A stretch of 64,000 bases of DNA, taken from DATAES01 sp963721305 (GTDB lineage Bacteria; Actinomycetota; Acidimicrobiia; Acidimicrobiales; JACDCH01). The stretch spans positions 992,001 through 1,056,000 of the forward strand of contig CAVRIR010000005.1 of the NCBI GenBank assembly GCA_963721305.1, in the 5' to 3' direction. Each line of letters begins with the position of its first letter. Position 1 is the first letter of the stretch. The notes below the pieces were generated by a model. It made no database searches and was not told the DNA's origin. It was given only the letters and a program-made list of their open reading frames with translations. Made by a program: the position numbers and the translations under genes. Positions 42,979 to 52,597 of the stretch are shown one piece after another.

Positions 42979-43464
42979 ATGGCCTGTGCCTTCGACGACG
43001 ATCGCCTCACCTTGGCGGGGCTGCTGTTCGAGGCCCACGCCGGTCTGGTGGCCGAGCTCGAACGGCACCTGGAGGCGGAGAGCGGCCTGAGCCAGCAGTG
43101 GTTCGAGGTGATGCTCCGCCTGGCGCGCAGTCCGGACGGACGGCTGCGGATGACGGATCTGGCCCGTCAGGTGATCATGACCCCGAGCGGTCTGACCCGG
43201 GCCGTCGACCGCATGGAGGAGGCCGGCCTCGTCAGCCGAGAGTCGTGCGCGAGCGACCGGCGGGTCCTCTACGCCTTCCTCACGGCCAAGGGACGGGCGA
43301 CCATCGAGGCGGCGCTCCCTCAGCACGTAGCCCATCTCGACGAATGCTTCACCGTGTTGCTCGACGCGAAGGAGCGAGCGGCGCTCGAGGGCGCGCTGCG
43401 CAAGATCCGCGACGCGGTTCGCCCCGAGAGCGAAGCCGGCGCCCGCTCAGCGGGCATCTGCTGA
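42979..43464 (+). CDS. MarR family transcriptional regulator
   Basis: The 161 residues have the winged-helix domain: LSQQWFEVMLRLARSPDGRLRMTDLARQVIMTPSGLTRAVDRMEEAGLVSRESCASDRRVLYAFLTAKG, with the usual recognition helix TPSGLTRAVDRME and the Asp-Arg-Arg wing. Its cysteines (C3, in ESCASDRR, and near the C-terminus) could allow redox sensing, as in OhrR-type proteins, but this is inference. It most likely regulates yceI. Confidence 0.93.
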   Translation: MACAFDDDRLTLAGLLFEAHAGLVAELERHLEAESGLSQQWFEVMLRLARSPDGRLRMTDLARQVIMTPSGLTRAVDRMEEAGLVSRESCASDRRVLYAFLTAKGRATIEAALPQHVAHLDECFTVLLDAKERAALEGALRKIRDAVRPESEAGARSAGIC

Positions 43465-43511
43465 CGGCGCGGAAGGCGTATGCATCAGGACGCAGCAGGG
43501 AGACAAGGACG

Positions 43512-44930
43512 GTGAACCCGCTACGCCAGGTTCTCGTGCCGTCGCTGCCGTTGACGAGGCTGCGCGGCCTCATCGGCGAGGATCGGTATCAAGCGCTCGA
43601 CGCCGCCGCGAGCAACAGCCGTCGGATCCTCGACGGTCACACCGTCTTCAACGTGAACTCGACGGCGTCCGGCGGAGGCGTTGCCGAGATGCTGGCCGTG
43701 CTCGTCGGCTACACCCGCGGCGCGGGACTCGACGTCCGGTGGCTGGTGGCACACGGCGATCCCGAGTTCTTCGAGATCACGAAACGGATCCACAATCGCA
43801 TCCACGGTTCGGTCGGCGACGACGGTGACCTCGGGTCCGGCGAGGCCGAGCACTACAACCGCGTCTGCGCCGAGAACGCGCTGCTGCTGAGGGAACAGGT
43901 CCGGCCGGGCGACCTCGTCTTGCTGCACGATCCACAGACCGCAGGCCTGTGCGCCGCGATGCGCGACCACGGCGCGCGCGTCGTGTGGCGCTCTCACATC
44001 GGTGCGAACCTCGAGAACGAGTGGACCCGGCAGGCGTGGTCGTTCCTGCTGCCACACGTGATGCGGGCGGACGCTTTCGTCTTCTCGCGTCGCGAGTACG
44101 TGCCTGCGGAACTACCCGACGAGCGCGTCCACGTCAGTGCACCGTCGATCGATCCGTTCGCGCCGAAGAACCGTCCGTTGTCGTCGGACGAGATCGATCG
44201 CATCACGTCTCGCACGTCGGTGTATCCCGGCGACTTCGAGGGCCCCGCGATGACGTTCCTGCACTCGGACGGTTCCGAGGGACGGGTCGAGCGCCGTGCG
44301 GCGGTGATCGGAAACGGTCCCCTCGACCGGTCGTTGCCGCTGGTCGTGCAGGTGTCGCGGTGGGACCGCCTGAAGGACATGCGTGGCGTGATGCTCGGGT
44401 TCGCCGAGGGTGTGGTCGGACGGGTCGACGCCAACCTCGCACTCGTCGGGCCGAGCGTCGCCGACGTCGCCGACGATCCGGAGGGCGCGGAGGTGCTTCA
44501 CGAGTGCATCGCTGCCTGGCACGACCTGCCGATCGCGACGCAGGATCACATCCGCCTCGTGTCACTTCCAATGGACGACGTCGAAGAGAACGCGTTGATG
44601 GTCAACGCCTTGCAGAGGGCCAGCACGATCGTCGTGCAGAAGAGCCTGGCCGAAGGATTCGGCCTCACCGTCGCCGAAGCGATGTGGAAGGCGAAGCCGA
44701 TGGTCGCGTCGGCTGTCGGCGGCATCGTCGATCAGCTCGCGCCGGGCACCGGCGTGCTGCTCGACGACCCGACCGATCTCGAGGAGTTCGGCCGTGTGGT
44801 CGCGGACCTGCTCGAGCGCCCGGACGAGCTCTCGCAGCTGGGCACGAACGCACGGGCCTACGTCGTGGACCACTTCGTGGGTGACCGCCACCTCATCCGC
44901 TACGCGGGACTGCTCGCCGAGCTCCTCTAA
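43512..44930 (+). CDS. Trehalose synthase-like glycosyltransferase (TreT type, GT4)
   Basis: The 472 residues match the TreT family, which joins NDP-glucose and glucose to trehalose. The opening TVFNVNSTASGGGVAEMLAVLVGY is diagnostic, followed by DLVLLHDPQTAGLCAAM, the RSHIG motif VVWRSHIGANLENE, VQVSRWDRLKDMRGVMLGFAEG and the EGFGLTVAEAMWKAKPMVAS nucleotide-binding motif. The GTG at 43512 is 45 bases downstream of the marR stop. It may supply trehalose as a compatible solute. Confidence 0.87.
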   Translation: MNPLRQVLVPSLPLTRLRGLIGEDRYQALDAAASNSRRILDGHTVFNVNSTASGGGVAEMLAVLVGYTRGAGLDVRWLVAHGDPEFFEITKRIHNRIHGSVGDDGDLGSGEAEHYNRVCAENALLLREQVRPGDLVLLHDPQTAGLCAAMRDHGARVVWRSHIGANLENEWTRQAWSFLLPHVMRADAFVFSRREYVPAELPDERVHVSAPSIDPFAPKNRPLSSDEIDRITSRTSVYPGDFEGPAMTFLHSDGSEGRVERRAAVIGNGPLDRSLPLVVQVSRWDRLKDMRGVMLGFAEGVVGRVDANLALVGPSVADVADDPEGAEVLHECIAAWHDLPIATQDHIRLVSLPMDDVEENALMVNALQRASTIVVQKSLAEGFGLTVAEAMWKAKPMVASAVGGIVDQLAPGTGVLLDDPTDLEEFGRVVADLLERPDELSQLGTNARAYVVDHFVGDRHLIRYAGLLAELL

Positions 44931-44997
44931 CAGGTTGCTGAAGAACCGGCGGACATCGCCCGTCACGACAGTGGCGGGCACGTATGCGCTCGCCCGG

Positions 44998-45930
44998 TCA
45001 GCCTTGGTGCTCGTCGTCTGATGTTGTGCCGTGACCGTGTGAGGAAGCGGCGACGGTGCGAACGCGCACTGGGGTGTCGAAGCCTCGCAGCGAGAGCCGC
45101 TCTGATCCGTTGGTGTCGACGACGACGACCGATCCGTCCGGGGCGCGCGCCGTTACGCGCGCGGCGAGGTTGACGGTCGATCCGTAGACGTCGCCGTCGC
45201 GGACACTCACTACTCCAGCTGCGACGCCAGCTCTTGCTCCCGTGAGGACGTCGTGATGACTGACCCAGTTGATGAGCTCCACAGCTGTCTGGACAGCGTT
45301 GGCTTCGATCGGGTTCACAAACAACACCTCGTCGCCGACGAACTTCACGACCCGTCCGCCGTGATCGACAACGACACGTGAGGCACGCAGTTCAAAGTCC
45401 CTGACGGCGCGTGCCATCTCGACAGGCAGCACCGCCATTGACTGCGTCGAGTTGGCGAGGTCGCAGAACGCGACCGCCAGTTGGGACTCAGCGCGTCCAG
45501 AGGTTGGGATCGCCGCGGCGAAATCGAGCGTTGCCTGGGCAGTCTGCGCGAGAAGCGCGGGAGTGGCGGCCAACAGAATTTTCAAGAGGCCGAGGGCGAA
45601 CTCGAAGCGTTCACCACCCGCGTCGTCATGTCCGAACGCCTCTGGCAACACTGCGACGGTCGCTTCGAGCATGTGACGCGCACCGGCACCGAACGCGCGG
45701 GTCATGTGCTCCACCGGTTCGTGACCGAAGAATCGGGAGGCACCCAGTTGCACCTCGAACAACGGGATGTCGCGCTCGAGAAACACGACACCATCGCCAG
45801 GATCGGCGAACCCCAACAATCGCCACACATACCGCACATATTCAGCGTCACTGCCGATCGCAGCCGCCACATCCGCGGCGCGCAGCGTCGCCGTCTCCCC
45901 CAGCACCACAGCAGATTGGTCACTCACCAA
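44998..45930 (-). CDS. Class III adenylate/guanylate cyclase domain protein
   Basis: The 310 residues have an N-terminal regulatory region (TLRAADVAAAIGSDAEYVRYVWRLLGFADPGD, similar to the pH-sensing region of mycobacterial cyclases), and a C-terminal class III catalytic domain with LAVAFCDLANSTQSMAVLPVEMA (first metal Asp) and GRVVKFVGDEVLFV (second metal Asp), then NLAARVTARAP. No membrane segment is seen. cAMP from this or the second cyclase (52.6 kb) would act on a CRP-type regulator such as the one expected at 13.4 kb. Confidence 0.88.
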   Translation of the reverse strand: MVSDQSAVVLGETATLRAADVAAAIGSDAEYVRYVWRLLGFADPGDGVVFLERDIPLFEVQLGASRFFGHEPVEHMTRAFGAGARHMLEATVAVLPEAFGHDDAGGERFEFALGLLKILLAATPALLAQTAQATLDFAAAIPTSGRAESQLAVAFCDLANSTQSMAVLPVEMARAVRDFELRASRVVVDHGGRVVKFVGDEVLFVNPIEANAVQTAVELINWVSHHDVLTGARAGVAAGVVSVRDGDVYGSTVNLAARVTARAPDGSVVVVDTNGSERLSLRGFDTPVRVRTVAASSHGHGTTSDDEHQG

Positions 45931-45981
45931 GACGAGTCTTGCCCCATGTGAGCCTCCGGTAGCGGCACTTGTGAGCGTCGC

Positions 45982-46191
45982 TCAGCCGATGACCAGCCAC
46001 GCGACGGTGACGTTCCAGAACCGTTTGCCGCCATAGGAACTCTCGTCGATCAGGATGGAAACCACGCCCGCGTTGCGATCAACGTGAGCAATCACCGGCG
46101 GGGGTCGCGGGAACGTTTGCGCCGCGCGGCGCCTCCTCCTCGATGTCATCCGAGCCCGGGCATCATGCCCGGTGCGAGCGCATCGCGTCAC
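45982..46191 (-). CDS. Doubtful small ORF with a protein-like C-terminus
   Basis: The last 26 residues (GVVSILIDESSYGGKRFW and NVTVAWLVIG) look like real protein, but the upstream part is Arg/Pro-rich and not convincing. It may be the end of a damaged gene or a chance frame. The surrounding stretch 45931-46209 shows nothing else I can name. Confidence 0.2.
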   Translation of the reverse strand: MTRCARTGHDARARMTSRRRRRAAQTFPRPPPVIAHVDRNAGVVSILIDESSYGGKRFWNVTVAWLVIG

Positions 46192-46209
46192 GTACCGGAC
46201 GGTGCGTGG

Positions 46210-46729
46210 CTACGGCGTCCAGCGCCGACGGATGGCTCGGGTTCCGGGCTTCCCGATGTCGAGCCATCGTGCGACATCGACCTGGAGGATGTCGAACTCG
46301 AACAATGGATCGCGCGGACGCGGTCTCGATCATGCCGCCGACACCGCTCGCGCCAACGAGGTCGACCACACGTCGTCGAACTTCTAGGTCGTCTCCGACC
46401 TCTCGGGCTCGGGCACGAATGCTGAACTCATCATCATCCGGGCCGGGGAGGGCGTGGATCACGCACCGGGCGTCACGCCGAAGATCATCGCCCTTCGGCG
46501 AGGACCGAGAAATGACGGCATACAGCGTGCCGTCAGCGAGGACCGGGCAGAACGGGTGAAGGCGAGGACTTCCGTCCGGTCGAGTCGTCGCTAGGTAGGC
46601 AATCGAGAACCATGGGCTCCGTGACTGAGTTGTGTCACCCCGGTGAAGCGCGATGACGCCAGGCCAGAGTCGAGTCGCGACGACGGCGAGCTCCGGTGCA
46701 TCCGCCTCGAACTCCTCCCACGACGCCAT
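46210..46729 (-). pseudogene. Pyridoxamine 5'-phosphate oxidase-family protein, broken by one frameshift
   Basis: The ATG at 46729 opens MASWEEFEADAPELAVVATR, then the split-barrel core PWFSIAYLATTRPDGSPRLHPFCPVLADGTLYAVIS, CVIHALPGPDDDEFSIRARAREV and DLVGASGVGGMIETAS. There the frame is lost at about 46316-46323. Removing one base restores RDPLFEFDILQVDVARWLDIGKPGTRAIRRRW and a stop at 46210. Length 520 = 3x173+1, normal for the family. Cofactor and substrate are unknown. Confidence 0.8.
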
Positions 46730-46891
46730 CCCATCGAACGTTACGCGGCTCCCCGCCGCGTGCCCGGAAGCCCCACTTCTGATCGTGCAGATCGGCAGTT
46801 AGCAGGGTGTCGTGCCGACGACGTTGTCGGACACGAGTTGTAGGGTCGCTCTACGTCACTCGGGCTGGGTGCCGGGATCGGAGATGGGCGA

Positions 46892-48353
46892 ATGGATCTC
46901 CACGGGCAACTTCGAGCGCGCCGGTTGCGCGGTGTTGTGCGAGGCCGGTTCCGGTGGACGAGCCTGATCGTGCTGTTGCCGGTGGCGGTGAGCGCGATGA
47001 GTCTGACGGGATGTGTGGCCGATGCGCCTCCGATCATGGTGGGCGCGGTCGCCGGCAATCGCAGCGCGACTGTGACATGGCTGCCACCGCTCGCAGCCCC
47101 CTTCCCGATCGTGGCCTATGTCGTTACGCCCTGGATCGGTCAGACCGAGCAGACCCCAAGTCGGTTTGACTCGACGGCGACATCTCAGATCGTGACCGGC
47201 CTGTCCGGCGGCACCAGCTACACGTTCACGGTGAAAGCAATCAACACGCTGGGCAACGACAGTGCGTCTTCAAACGAATCCGACCCGGTCGCGCCGACCG
47301 CGCTGAACGCGATCGCCGTTGCCGCCGGCGGCGACCACAGCTGCGCCCTTCTGGAGAACGGCACGGTGAACTGCTGGGGCTTCAACGGCGCCGGTGCGCT
47401 GGGTAACGGCACCACCACCGACTCGTCCACTCCCGTCGCGGTCATCGGCATCACCAACGCGATCGCCATCACCGCCGGCGGCGACCACAGCTGCGCCCTT
47501 CTGGCGGACGGCACCATCAACTGCTGGGGCTTCAACGACAGGGGGCAGCTGGGTAACGGCACCACCACCACCTCGACCACCCCGGTCGCGGTCACCGGCA
47601 TCACCACCGCGATCGCCGTCGCCGGCGGCAACGAGCACAGCTGCGCCCTTCTGGCGGACGGCACCATCAACTGCTGGGGCCTCAACCACTTCGGGGAGCT
47701 GGGTAACGGCACCACCACCACCTCGACCACCCCGCTCGCGGTCACCGGCATCACCACCGCGATCGCCATCACCGCCGGTTTCGAGCACAGCTGCGCCCTT
47801 CTGGCGGACGGCACCATCAACTGCTGGGGCCTCAACAACAGGGGGCAGCTGGGTAACGGCTCCACCACCACCTCGACCACCCCGCTCGCCGTGACGGGCA
47901 TCGCCAACGCCACCGCCATCAGCGCCGGCGACTTTCACACCTGCGCCCTGCTCACCGGCAGCACGGTCGAGTGTTGGGGCTGGAACCCCGACGGACAGCT
48001 CGGCGACGGCACCACCACCGACTCGTCCACTCCCGTCGCCGTGACGGGCATCGCCACCGCCACCAGCCATCACCGCCGGCGGCGATCACAATTGCGCCCT
48101 GCTCACCGGCAGCACCGTTGAGTGTTGGGGCTCGAACCCCGACGGACAGCTCGGCAACGGCACCACCACCACCTCGACCACCCCGGTCGCGGTCACCGGG
48201 ATCACCACCGCGACCGCCATCACCGCCGGCGAGGCTCACAGCTGCGCGCTGCTCACCAGCACCCTCAAATGCTGGGGACACAACGAGCACGGACAGCTCG
48301 GCAACGGCACCATTACCAACTCGAAAACCCCTGTGACGATCGTCGGCTTTTAG
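46892..48353 (+). pseudogene. FN3 plus seven-repeat RCC1-like propeller lipoprotein, broken by one frameshift
   Basis: The N-terminus has a basic start, a hydrophobic stretch (SLIVLLPVAVSAMSLTGCVAD) with lipobox LTGC, then a fibronectin type III domain (about 50-135: AVAGNRSATVTWLPPLAAP to GTSYTFTVKAINTLG). Seven RCC1-type repeats of 50 residues follow, each with (A)HSCALL-(D)GT(I)NCWG and QLGNGTTT, enough for one seven-bladed propeller. After repeat five the frame breaks at about 48062-48066; one extra A explains it, and repeats six and seven continue to the stop at 48351. Length 1462 = 3x487+1. Secreted propeller proteins of this kind may bind proteins or surfaces; the role is unknown. Confidence 0.83.
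47306..48353. repeat. Seven tandem 150-bp units within the RCC1-like gene
   Basis: GCGACCACAGCTGCGCCC-type strings recur with exact 150-base spacing (47331, 47481, 47631 and on). Units two to four are over 90 percent alike by eye, the last two are more diverged, which suggests recent internal duplication of the central blades. Confidence 0.85.
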
Positions 48354-48604
48354 CGGCATGGTCGACTGGTGCGAGCCGTCGCACCGCAGCGCCCGAAGAA
48401 TTGCAGACGAACTCCGCTGGAACTGGCACGAGCACGTAATGCCCGTTCTGGCCCACCGACACGAAGCGGCGGGAATGCTGCCGGCTACAGCGCCGCGTCG
48501 TGTCGACGTGCTCGAGCTCGATGTGCTCGGTATCGCTCACCCGATCGATACCGAGCGGTTCTCGCCGCCGACGAATGCGCGATCTACACGTACAGGGTGG
48601 TCGG

Positions 48605-49183
48605 TTACGCGCCCGAGACGGTCGGCCCCCTTGGCGCGGAGGCGCCGGATGATCGCGGCGATGCTCGCCAGTGTTCGGCATCGATCGTGAACAGCACGCG
48701 GGGACGCAGACCTCTCCACGTTTGTACCGGGTCTCTCAGTCCTCGGTTGGTGAGGCCGGATTTCTCCAACACCCGCACGGATGCCACGTTTTCTGGATCC
48801 GCTGTTGCCCACATCGTGTGCAGATGCAGTACGGAAAAGCCGAAGTCGAGCAACAGCCGGGTGGCCTCAGTCGCGTAACCCCGTCCCCAGCGGTCCGAGC
48901 GCAGGTACCAGCCGAACTGGGCGCTGTCCTTTTGAATCCGGTCGATTCCGCCCCAGCCGGAGAATCCTTTGGAGTCTTCAAACACGAGGTTGTAACCAGG
49001 CCTCGGATCGAGCTGCGGCTCCTCGAGCAAACGCGGGAGTTGGACCGATTCGGCGGAAGCTCGATCGATGCGGAACCTCATGTACGTGAACATCGCCTCG
49101 TCGGCCTCAAGCGCGATGAACGCTTCGCGGTCGCCTTCGAGAAAGTCCCGAAGCACGATCCGATCGCCCTCGAGCCTCAGCAC
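48605..49183 (-). CDS. GNAT acetyltransferase, RimJ/RimL-like
   Basis: The 192 residues show LRLEGDRIVLRDFLEGDREAFIAL at the N-terminus, then SGWGGIDRIQKDSAQFGWYLRSDRWGRGYATEATRLLLDFGFSVLHLHTMWATADPENVASVRVLEKSGL. The GRGYATEA acetyl-CoA-binding loop and the NVASVRVLEK motif are those of the RimJ/RimL group, acting on N-terminal amines or small molecules. No partner is evident. The 251 bases between it and the RCC1-like gene hold nothing I can name. Confidence 0.9.
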   Translation of the reverse strand: MLRLEGDRIVLRDFLEGDREAFIALEADEAMFTYMRFRIDRASAESVQLPRLLEEPQLDPRPGYNLVFEDSKGFSGWGGIDRIQKDSAQFGWYLRSDRWGRGYATEATRLLLDFGFSVLHLHTMWATADPENVASVRVLEKSGLTNRGLRDPVQTWRGLRPRVLFTIDAEHWRASPRSSGASAPRGPTVSGA

Positions 49184-49200
49184 GGACAGACACTACGCAT

Positions 49201-49311
49201 CTATCGCCAATCTGACTGGCTTGGCGAGACGCCGGCGGCGTGGATCAGGCCGGTGATGTCGCCGAGCTCCGCGGCGGTCTTCACCAGCGTCCCGATCGAG
49301 CTGCGTGACGA
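49201..49311 (-). pseudogene. Remnant of a short-chain dehydrogenase
   Basis: The 36 codons before a stop at 49201 read SSRSSIGTLVKTAAELGDIT followed by GLIHAAGVSPSQSDWR, the typical NNAG-equivalent loop (HTAGVSPxxA) of an SDR. The rest of the enzyme is missing on both sides. It lies in the gap between the divergent GNAT and BNR genes and marks a past deletion or insertion. Confidence 0.45.
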
Positions 49312-49474
49312 GACGGGCGGAGTTCGCGCGATGCGCGCACCCCGTCCGCGCTCCGGGTCCAAGAGCGACTGCTCCGGTCCTTGCCTGTTGATTGCGACGT
49401 CGTCGTGTGTGAGGGTCGCGGGGTTGTCTCGCAACACGCCGCGCGCCGGGGTCGGCTCGTCATGGTCTGAGGGG

Positions 49475-51700
49475 ATGCCGATGTCGGAGATTCCGTCATT
49501 CGACTGGTATCAGGCAGATACCCAAGCGATCGCTTACCGGCCTGACCTGAACGCGTGGCGGGCCGGGATCGTGAAGGACATCTTGTTGACGACTGGAGGC
49601 AACGTGCTCGTTGCCGCCCAGAGTGGCGGCGTCTGGTCGGTGTCGGAGGACGGAGCCGGCCTCTGTGTTCTCGACTCCGACCGGCCCGACATGTGGTGTC
49701 TGGCGCAGGGAACGCTCGGCGACGACCATTGCTTCGCCGGCGGTGACACCCTGTTCGAGACGGACGTGTCGGACAATCTTCCGCTCTTGTCGTGGATCGA
49801 TCTCGACCCTCGAGATGGCAATGGACGAGCGCTTGGACCGGTGTTTCGGGTCGTTGTTCTGCCCGCGCAGCAGATCGTGGTCATCGGTGCTGCGTTCGGC
49901 GTGTACTGGTCCAAGATTCCCGCCGAGCAGCGCCCGGGTTGCCTCGGCTCGCTGCTTGGCGCAAAGACAGTACGGGCGCCGTATGTGTGGACAGAGGCGA
50001 CCGGTCTGCCGTCGTGCTGGTTCACCGGCTTGGTCGCCGGTCCTGCCGGCCAAACCGGTGCCCCGACCCTTGTCGCGGCGGCGTGGGGCGATGGCGATTC
50101 CACAGGAGATATCTGGGGCATCTTCGTAGGTGACTGGGGAGCGGACGGCAATCTGCATTTCGCTCGCGCGGCGTCGATCGGAGGAGTGGACGGGCACCGG
50201 ATGTGTTACACGGTTCTCGCCGCTCATCAGGACGACGCGCGCCGGGTGTACGCCACCGCCTCGAACCACAACGGCAATCTGCTGGCGCTGCTCCGCTCCG
50301 ACAACGGCGGCCACAACTGGAACAGGTTGGCCGGCAAGCTCGTCAATCCGACGTCCGACCACACCGACGTCTACAACACGTGCATCAATCAGGGCAACGA
50401 CTTCTATCGTCCGTGCAATGCACTTGGTGCCGGGCTCGGTCGACGCGAACAGAGGGTCGCGCTGGGCTGGCGAGCGGGACCTCTGCTGTCCGAGGACGGC
50501 GGGGACACCTTCCGGCTGGTGAACTCTGACACCGAACCGCACCTGCATCCGGATTTCCACTGCATGCGCTTCACACGCGGCGCCGACCACGAGGAGTTGT
50601 TCATCGGCTCCGATGGCGGCATCGCGCTCACCCGGGACTTCGGGAGCACCTTCGTGAGCTCGTTCGCCCAGCGATTGCTCAACCTGCAGCTGCTCGGCAC
50701 GACAGGAGCCCGGGAGTGGTACGGGGGGCTGGGTGTGAGTTCGATCCACACCGGTCTCGCCGCGACCGGGACGCAGGACAACGGGAACTTGATCTGCGAC
50801 CTGCCTTCAGGAAACGGATGGCACTTCGTCGAAGGCGGCGACGGCAGGGTGGTGTCGTTTCTCGCCAACGACACGATCTTCCACTACTGGGGTGATGACG
50901 ACCGGGCGCAGCTCGCACGGTGGTCCGGAGGGAGCGAGCAACAACTCGGCGTGATTCCCTACTACCAGGACCTCGTCCTGCATTCGCCGATCTTCGAGCA
51001 CGTCGAGCGGCCACATTGGCGCGACAACGACGGGCGCCTCATGTATGGCGTCGGCGCGGAGGATGTATTCGTCTACGCGTTGGTCGCGGAGACCAACGGC
51101 GACCACGCCCACTGGACCTACGTCGCCGGGCTTCCCATTGGACTTCCGTTTGGACTTCAGAGGATCTCCGCTGTTTCGTCGCGCACGGGACATCACGTCT
51201 TGGCGGGGACGGTAGGAGGCCGGATCTTCCGCGTGAACCCCGCCAACGACCTCGACATCATCGAGCAGCCGGTAGCGCCTCTCGCGGGAAACGAGTACGA
51301 CAAGGACAAGGTGATCCACCGCATCGTCATCGCCGACGAGCAACTTGCCTTCGCATCGTTCAACGCCGCCGACGGTTCAGACGGTGCAGTCCTGAAGTGG
51401 GATGGCAACGTGTGGAAAACCGTGCCCGGCGGGTTCCCGAACGAGTTCATTTACGCAATGGAAATCGATGCCGTCGACGGCGACCCGGTCGTCTACGTCG
51501 CTACCGACGCAAACGTCTACGCAAGCGGAGACGGGGGCGACAGCTGGCAGGATGTTTCGACCGGGCTCCCGAAACGCCCGCACTGCTCGGACCTGCGTCT
51601 CGTTCAGGATGGCGACGGCACGCATCTCTACCTCTCGACCTTTGGCCGCTCGCTGTGGCGCGGCGACTTGGTCACTGCGATCCATGTGCGGCCAAGCTGA
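49475..51700 (+). CDS. BNR/Asp-box propeller protein (sialidase/VPS10-like fold)
   Basis: The 741 residues form a beta-propeller with Asp-box motifs SDNGGHNW, SEDGGDTF and SGDGGDSW, each at the end of a blade-like repeat. The start reads SEIPSFDWYQADTQAIAYRPDLNAWRAGIVKDILLTTGG; GTQDNGNLI and GSDGGIALTRDFGSTF are also typical. No signal peptide is visible at this start and no catalytic sialidase Arg triad is clear, so a binding or glycosidase role cannot be decided. An ATG at 49481 is an alternative start. A small helical gene follows after 14 bases. Confidence 0.78.
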   Translation: MPMSEIPSFDWYQADTQAIAYRPDLNAWRAGIVKDILLTTGGNVLVAAQSGGVWSVSEDGAGLCVLDSDRPDMWCLAQGTLGDDHCFAGGDTLFETDVSDNLPLLSWIDLDPRDGNGRALGPVFRVVVLPAQQIVVIGAAFGVYWSKIPAEQRPGCLGSLLGAKTVRAPYVWTEATGLPSCWFTGLVAGPAGQTGAPTLVAAAWGDGDSTGDIWGIFVGDWGADGNLHFARAASIGGVDGHRMCYTVLAAHQDDARRVYATASNHNGNLLALLRSDNGGHNWNRLAGKLVNPTSDHTDVYNTCINQGNDFYRPCNALGAGLGRREQRVALGWRAGPLLSEDGGDTFRLVNSDTEPHLHPDFHCMRFTRGADHEELFIGSDGGIALTRDFGSTFVSSFAQRLLNLQLLGTTGAREWYGGLGVSSIHTGLAATGTQDNGNLICDLPSGNGWHFVEGGDGRVVSFLANDTIFHYWGDDDRAQLARWSGGSEQQLGVIPYYQDLVLHSPIFEHVERPHWRDNDGRLMYGVGAEDVFVYALVAETNGDHAHWTYVAGLPIGLPFGLQRISAVSSRTGHHVLAGTVGGRIFRVNPANDLDIIEQPVAPLAGNEYDKDKVIHRIVIADEQLAFASFNAADGSDGAVLKWDGNVWKTVPGGFPNEFIYAMEIDAVDGDPVVYVATDANVYASGDGGDSWQDVSTGLPKRPHCSDLRLVQDGDGTHLYLSTFGRSLWRGDLVTAIHVRPS

Positions 51701-51714
51701 TCGGAGGACTCGCC

Positions 51715-51981
51715 ATGCCCACAAGCCAAGCCCCAACCATGTTCGCCTTGCTTGACGACATCGAAAGCCAGCTAGACCTCGCCCGAGACACCTCGGACCT
51801 ACAGGAACTTCGAGCAATTCTGCGCCGACCAACACGCGTCCCTGTCAACGAACGCACGTACCTGCTCACCATGCTGGGGGTCTTGCGCGACCAGCTCGAC
51901 GTCGTCCGCGATCTCCGCGCCGGACTCGTCGACTCGCTACGTCAATCGCGCCCACCGTCCGCCGAGACGAACGACGACTGA
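51715..51981 (+). CDS. Small helical protein downstream of the BNR gene (88 residues)
   Basis: MPTSQAPTMFALLDDIESQL opens a mostly helical, charged protein with RDTSDLQELRAILRRP and YLLTMLGVLRDQLDVVRDL. GGAGG lies 8 bases upstream of the ATG. Its position 14 bases after the propeller gene suggests a partner or regulator. No family is recognised. Confidence 0.65.
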   Translation: MPTSQAPTMFALLDDIESQLDLARDTSDLQELRAILRRPTRVPVNERTYLLTMLGVLRDQLDVVRDLRAGLVDSLRQSRPPSAETNDD

Positions 51982-52018
51982 CCGTCGCCACGCCAGTCCC
52001 CGACCCACCGGTTCGAGG

Positions 52019-52291
52019 TCACGCCTCTGCGTCAAGGCTCAGACGCTTCCAGTCGCGACGCGCAAGGAAACCGGCCGTGAACGCGACGACAGCGCATGTC
52101 GCGACGATTGTCCACTCGACGGAACCGCTGTGGCCATCGGGGTCCACCCTGAAGATGACCTCTATCCAATCGCGAGAGATGAGACTCAGCACGAACAAGG
52201 ACGCCGCCAAGATCGCGAGCGACATCTCGAGTCGTGCACGCAGAGTGGCGGCCGCCACACCAAGTCGCAGCAGTCTCAACGATCGCGCCAT
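52019..52291 (-). CDS. Small membrane protein (90 residues)
   Basis: Two membrane segments (MSLAILAASLFVLSLISRDW and TIVATCAVVAFTAGFLARRDW) separated by a short loop, with a basic N-terminus ARSLRLLRLGVAAATLRARLE, make a small inner-membrane protein of the kind called DUF-type two-helix proteins. Function unknown. An earlier in-frame start at 52324 is possible. Confidence 0.68.
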   Translation of the reverse strand: MARSLRLLRLGVAAATLRARLEMSLAILAASLFVLSLISRDWIEVIFRVDPDGHSGSVEWTIVATCAVVAFTAGFLARRDWKRLSLDAEA

Positions 52292-52597
52292 GGCCAGCAC
52301 CTCCCGAATCCCCGGTCCTCGCACCGTACTCCGTCACCAAAACACACGACTGCATCGCACTCGGTATTGGCACCGTGCTGTCGAGCAGTGGCGCGGTGAG
52401 GCGTAGTTTCCGCGTGGGGTTCGCTTCCGTCTCCAGAGGTACCCGTTTCGACACTCGCGAGATCGGTTGGAGTGGCGACGTTGATCGCTACGACACCGCG
52501 GACGAACCAATCCGGGAAGGCTCGCTGCGACCTTTCGGAGCGGGTCATCGGTTCGAGCACCATGTGGGTTCGGCAGGTACCGATCGGTTCCGCGTCC
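52292..52597. other. Gap without a recognisable gene
   Basis: Frames are open on both strands, but their translations are Arg/Ser/Pro/Thr-rich and show no family features. I see no hairpin of note. Part of it is the leader of the small membrane protein. Confidence 0.5.

Noticed and set aside
47306..48353. CRISPR-like array
   Set aside because: The 150-base units code for RCC1 blades in frame; there are no unique spacers.
48671..49474. N-terminal extension of the BNR protein by 268 codons
   Set aside because: It is antisense to the GNAT gene and the SDR remnant; the domain begins at the ATG near 49475.
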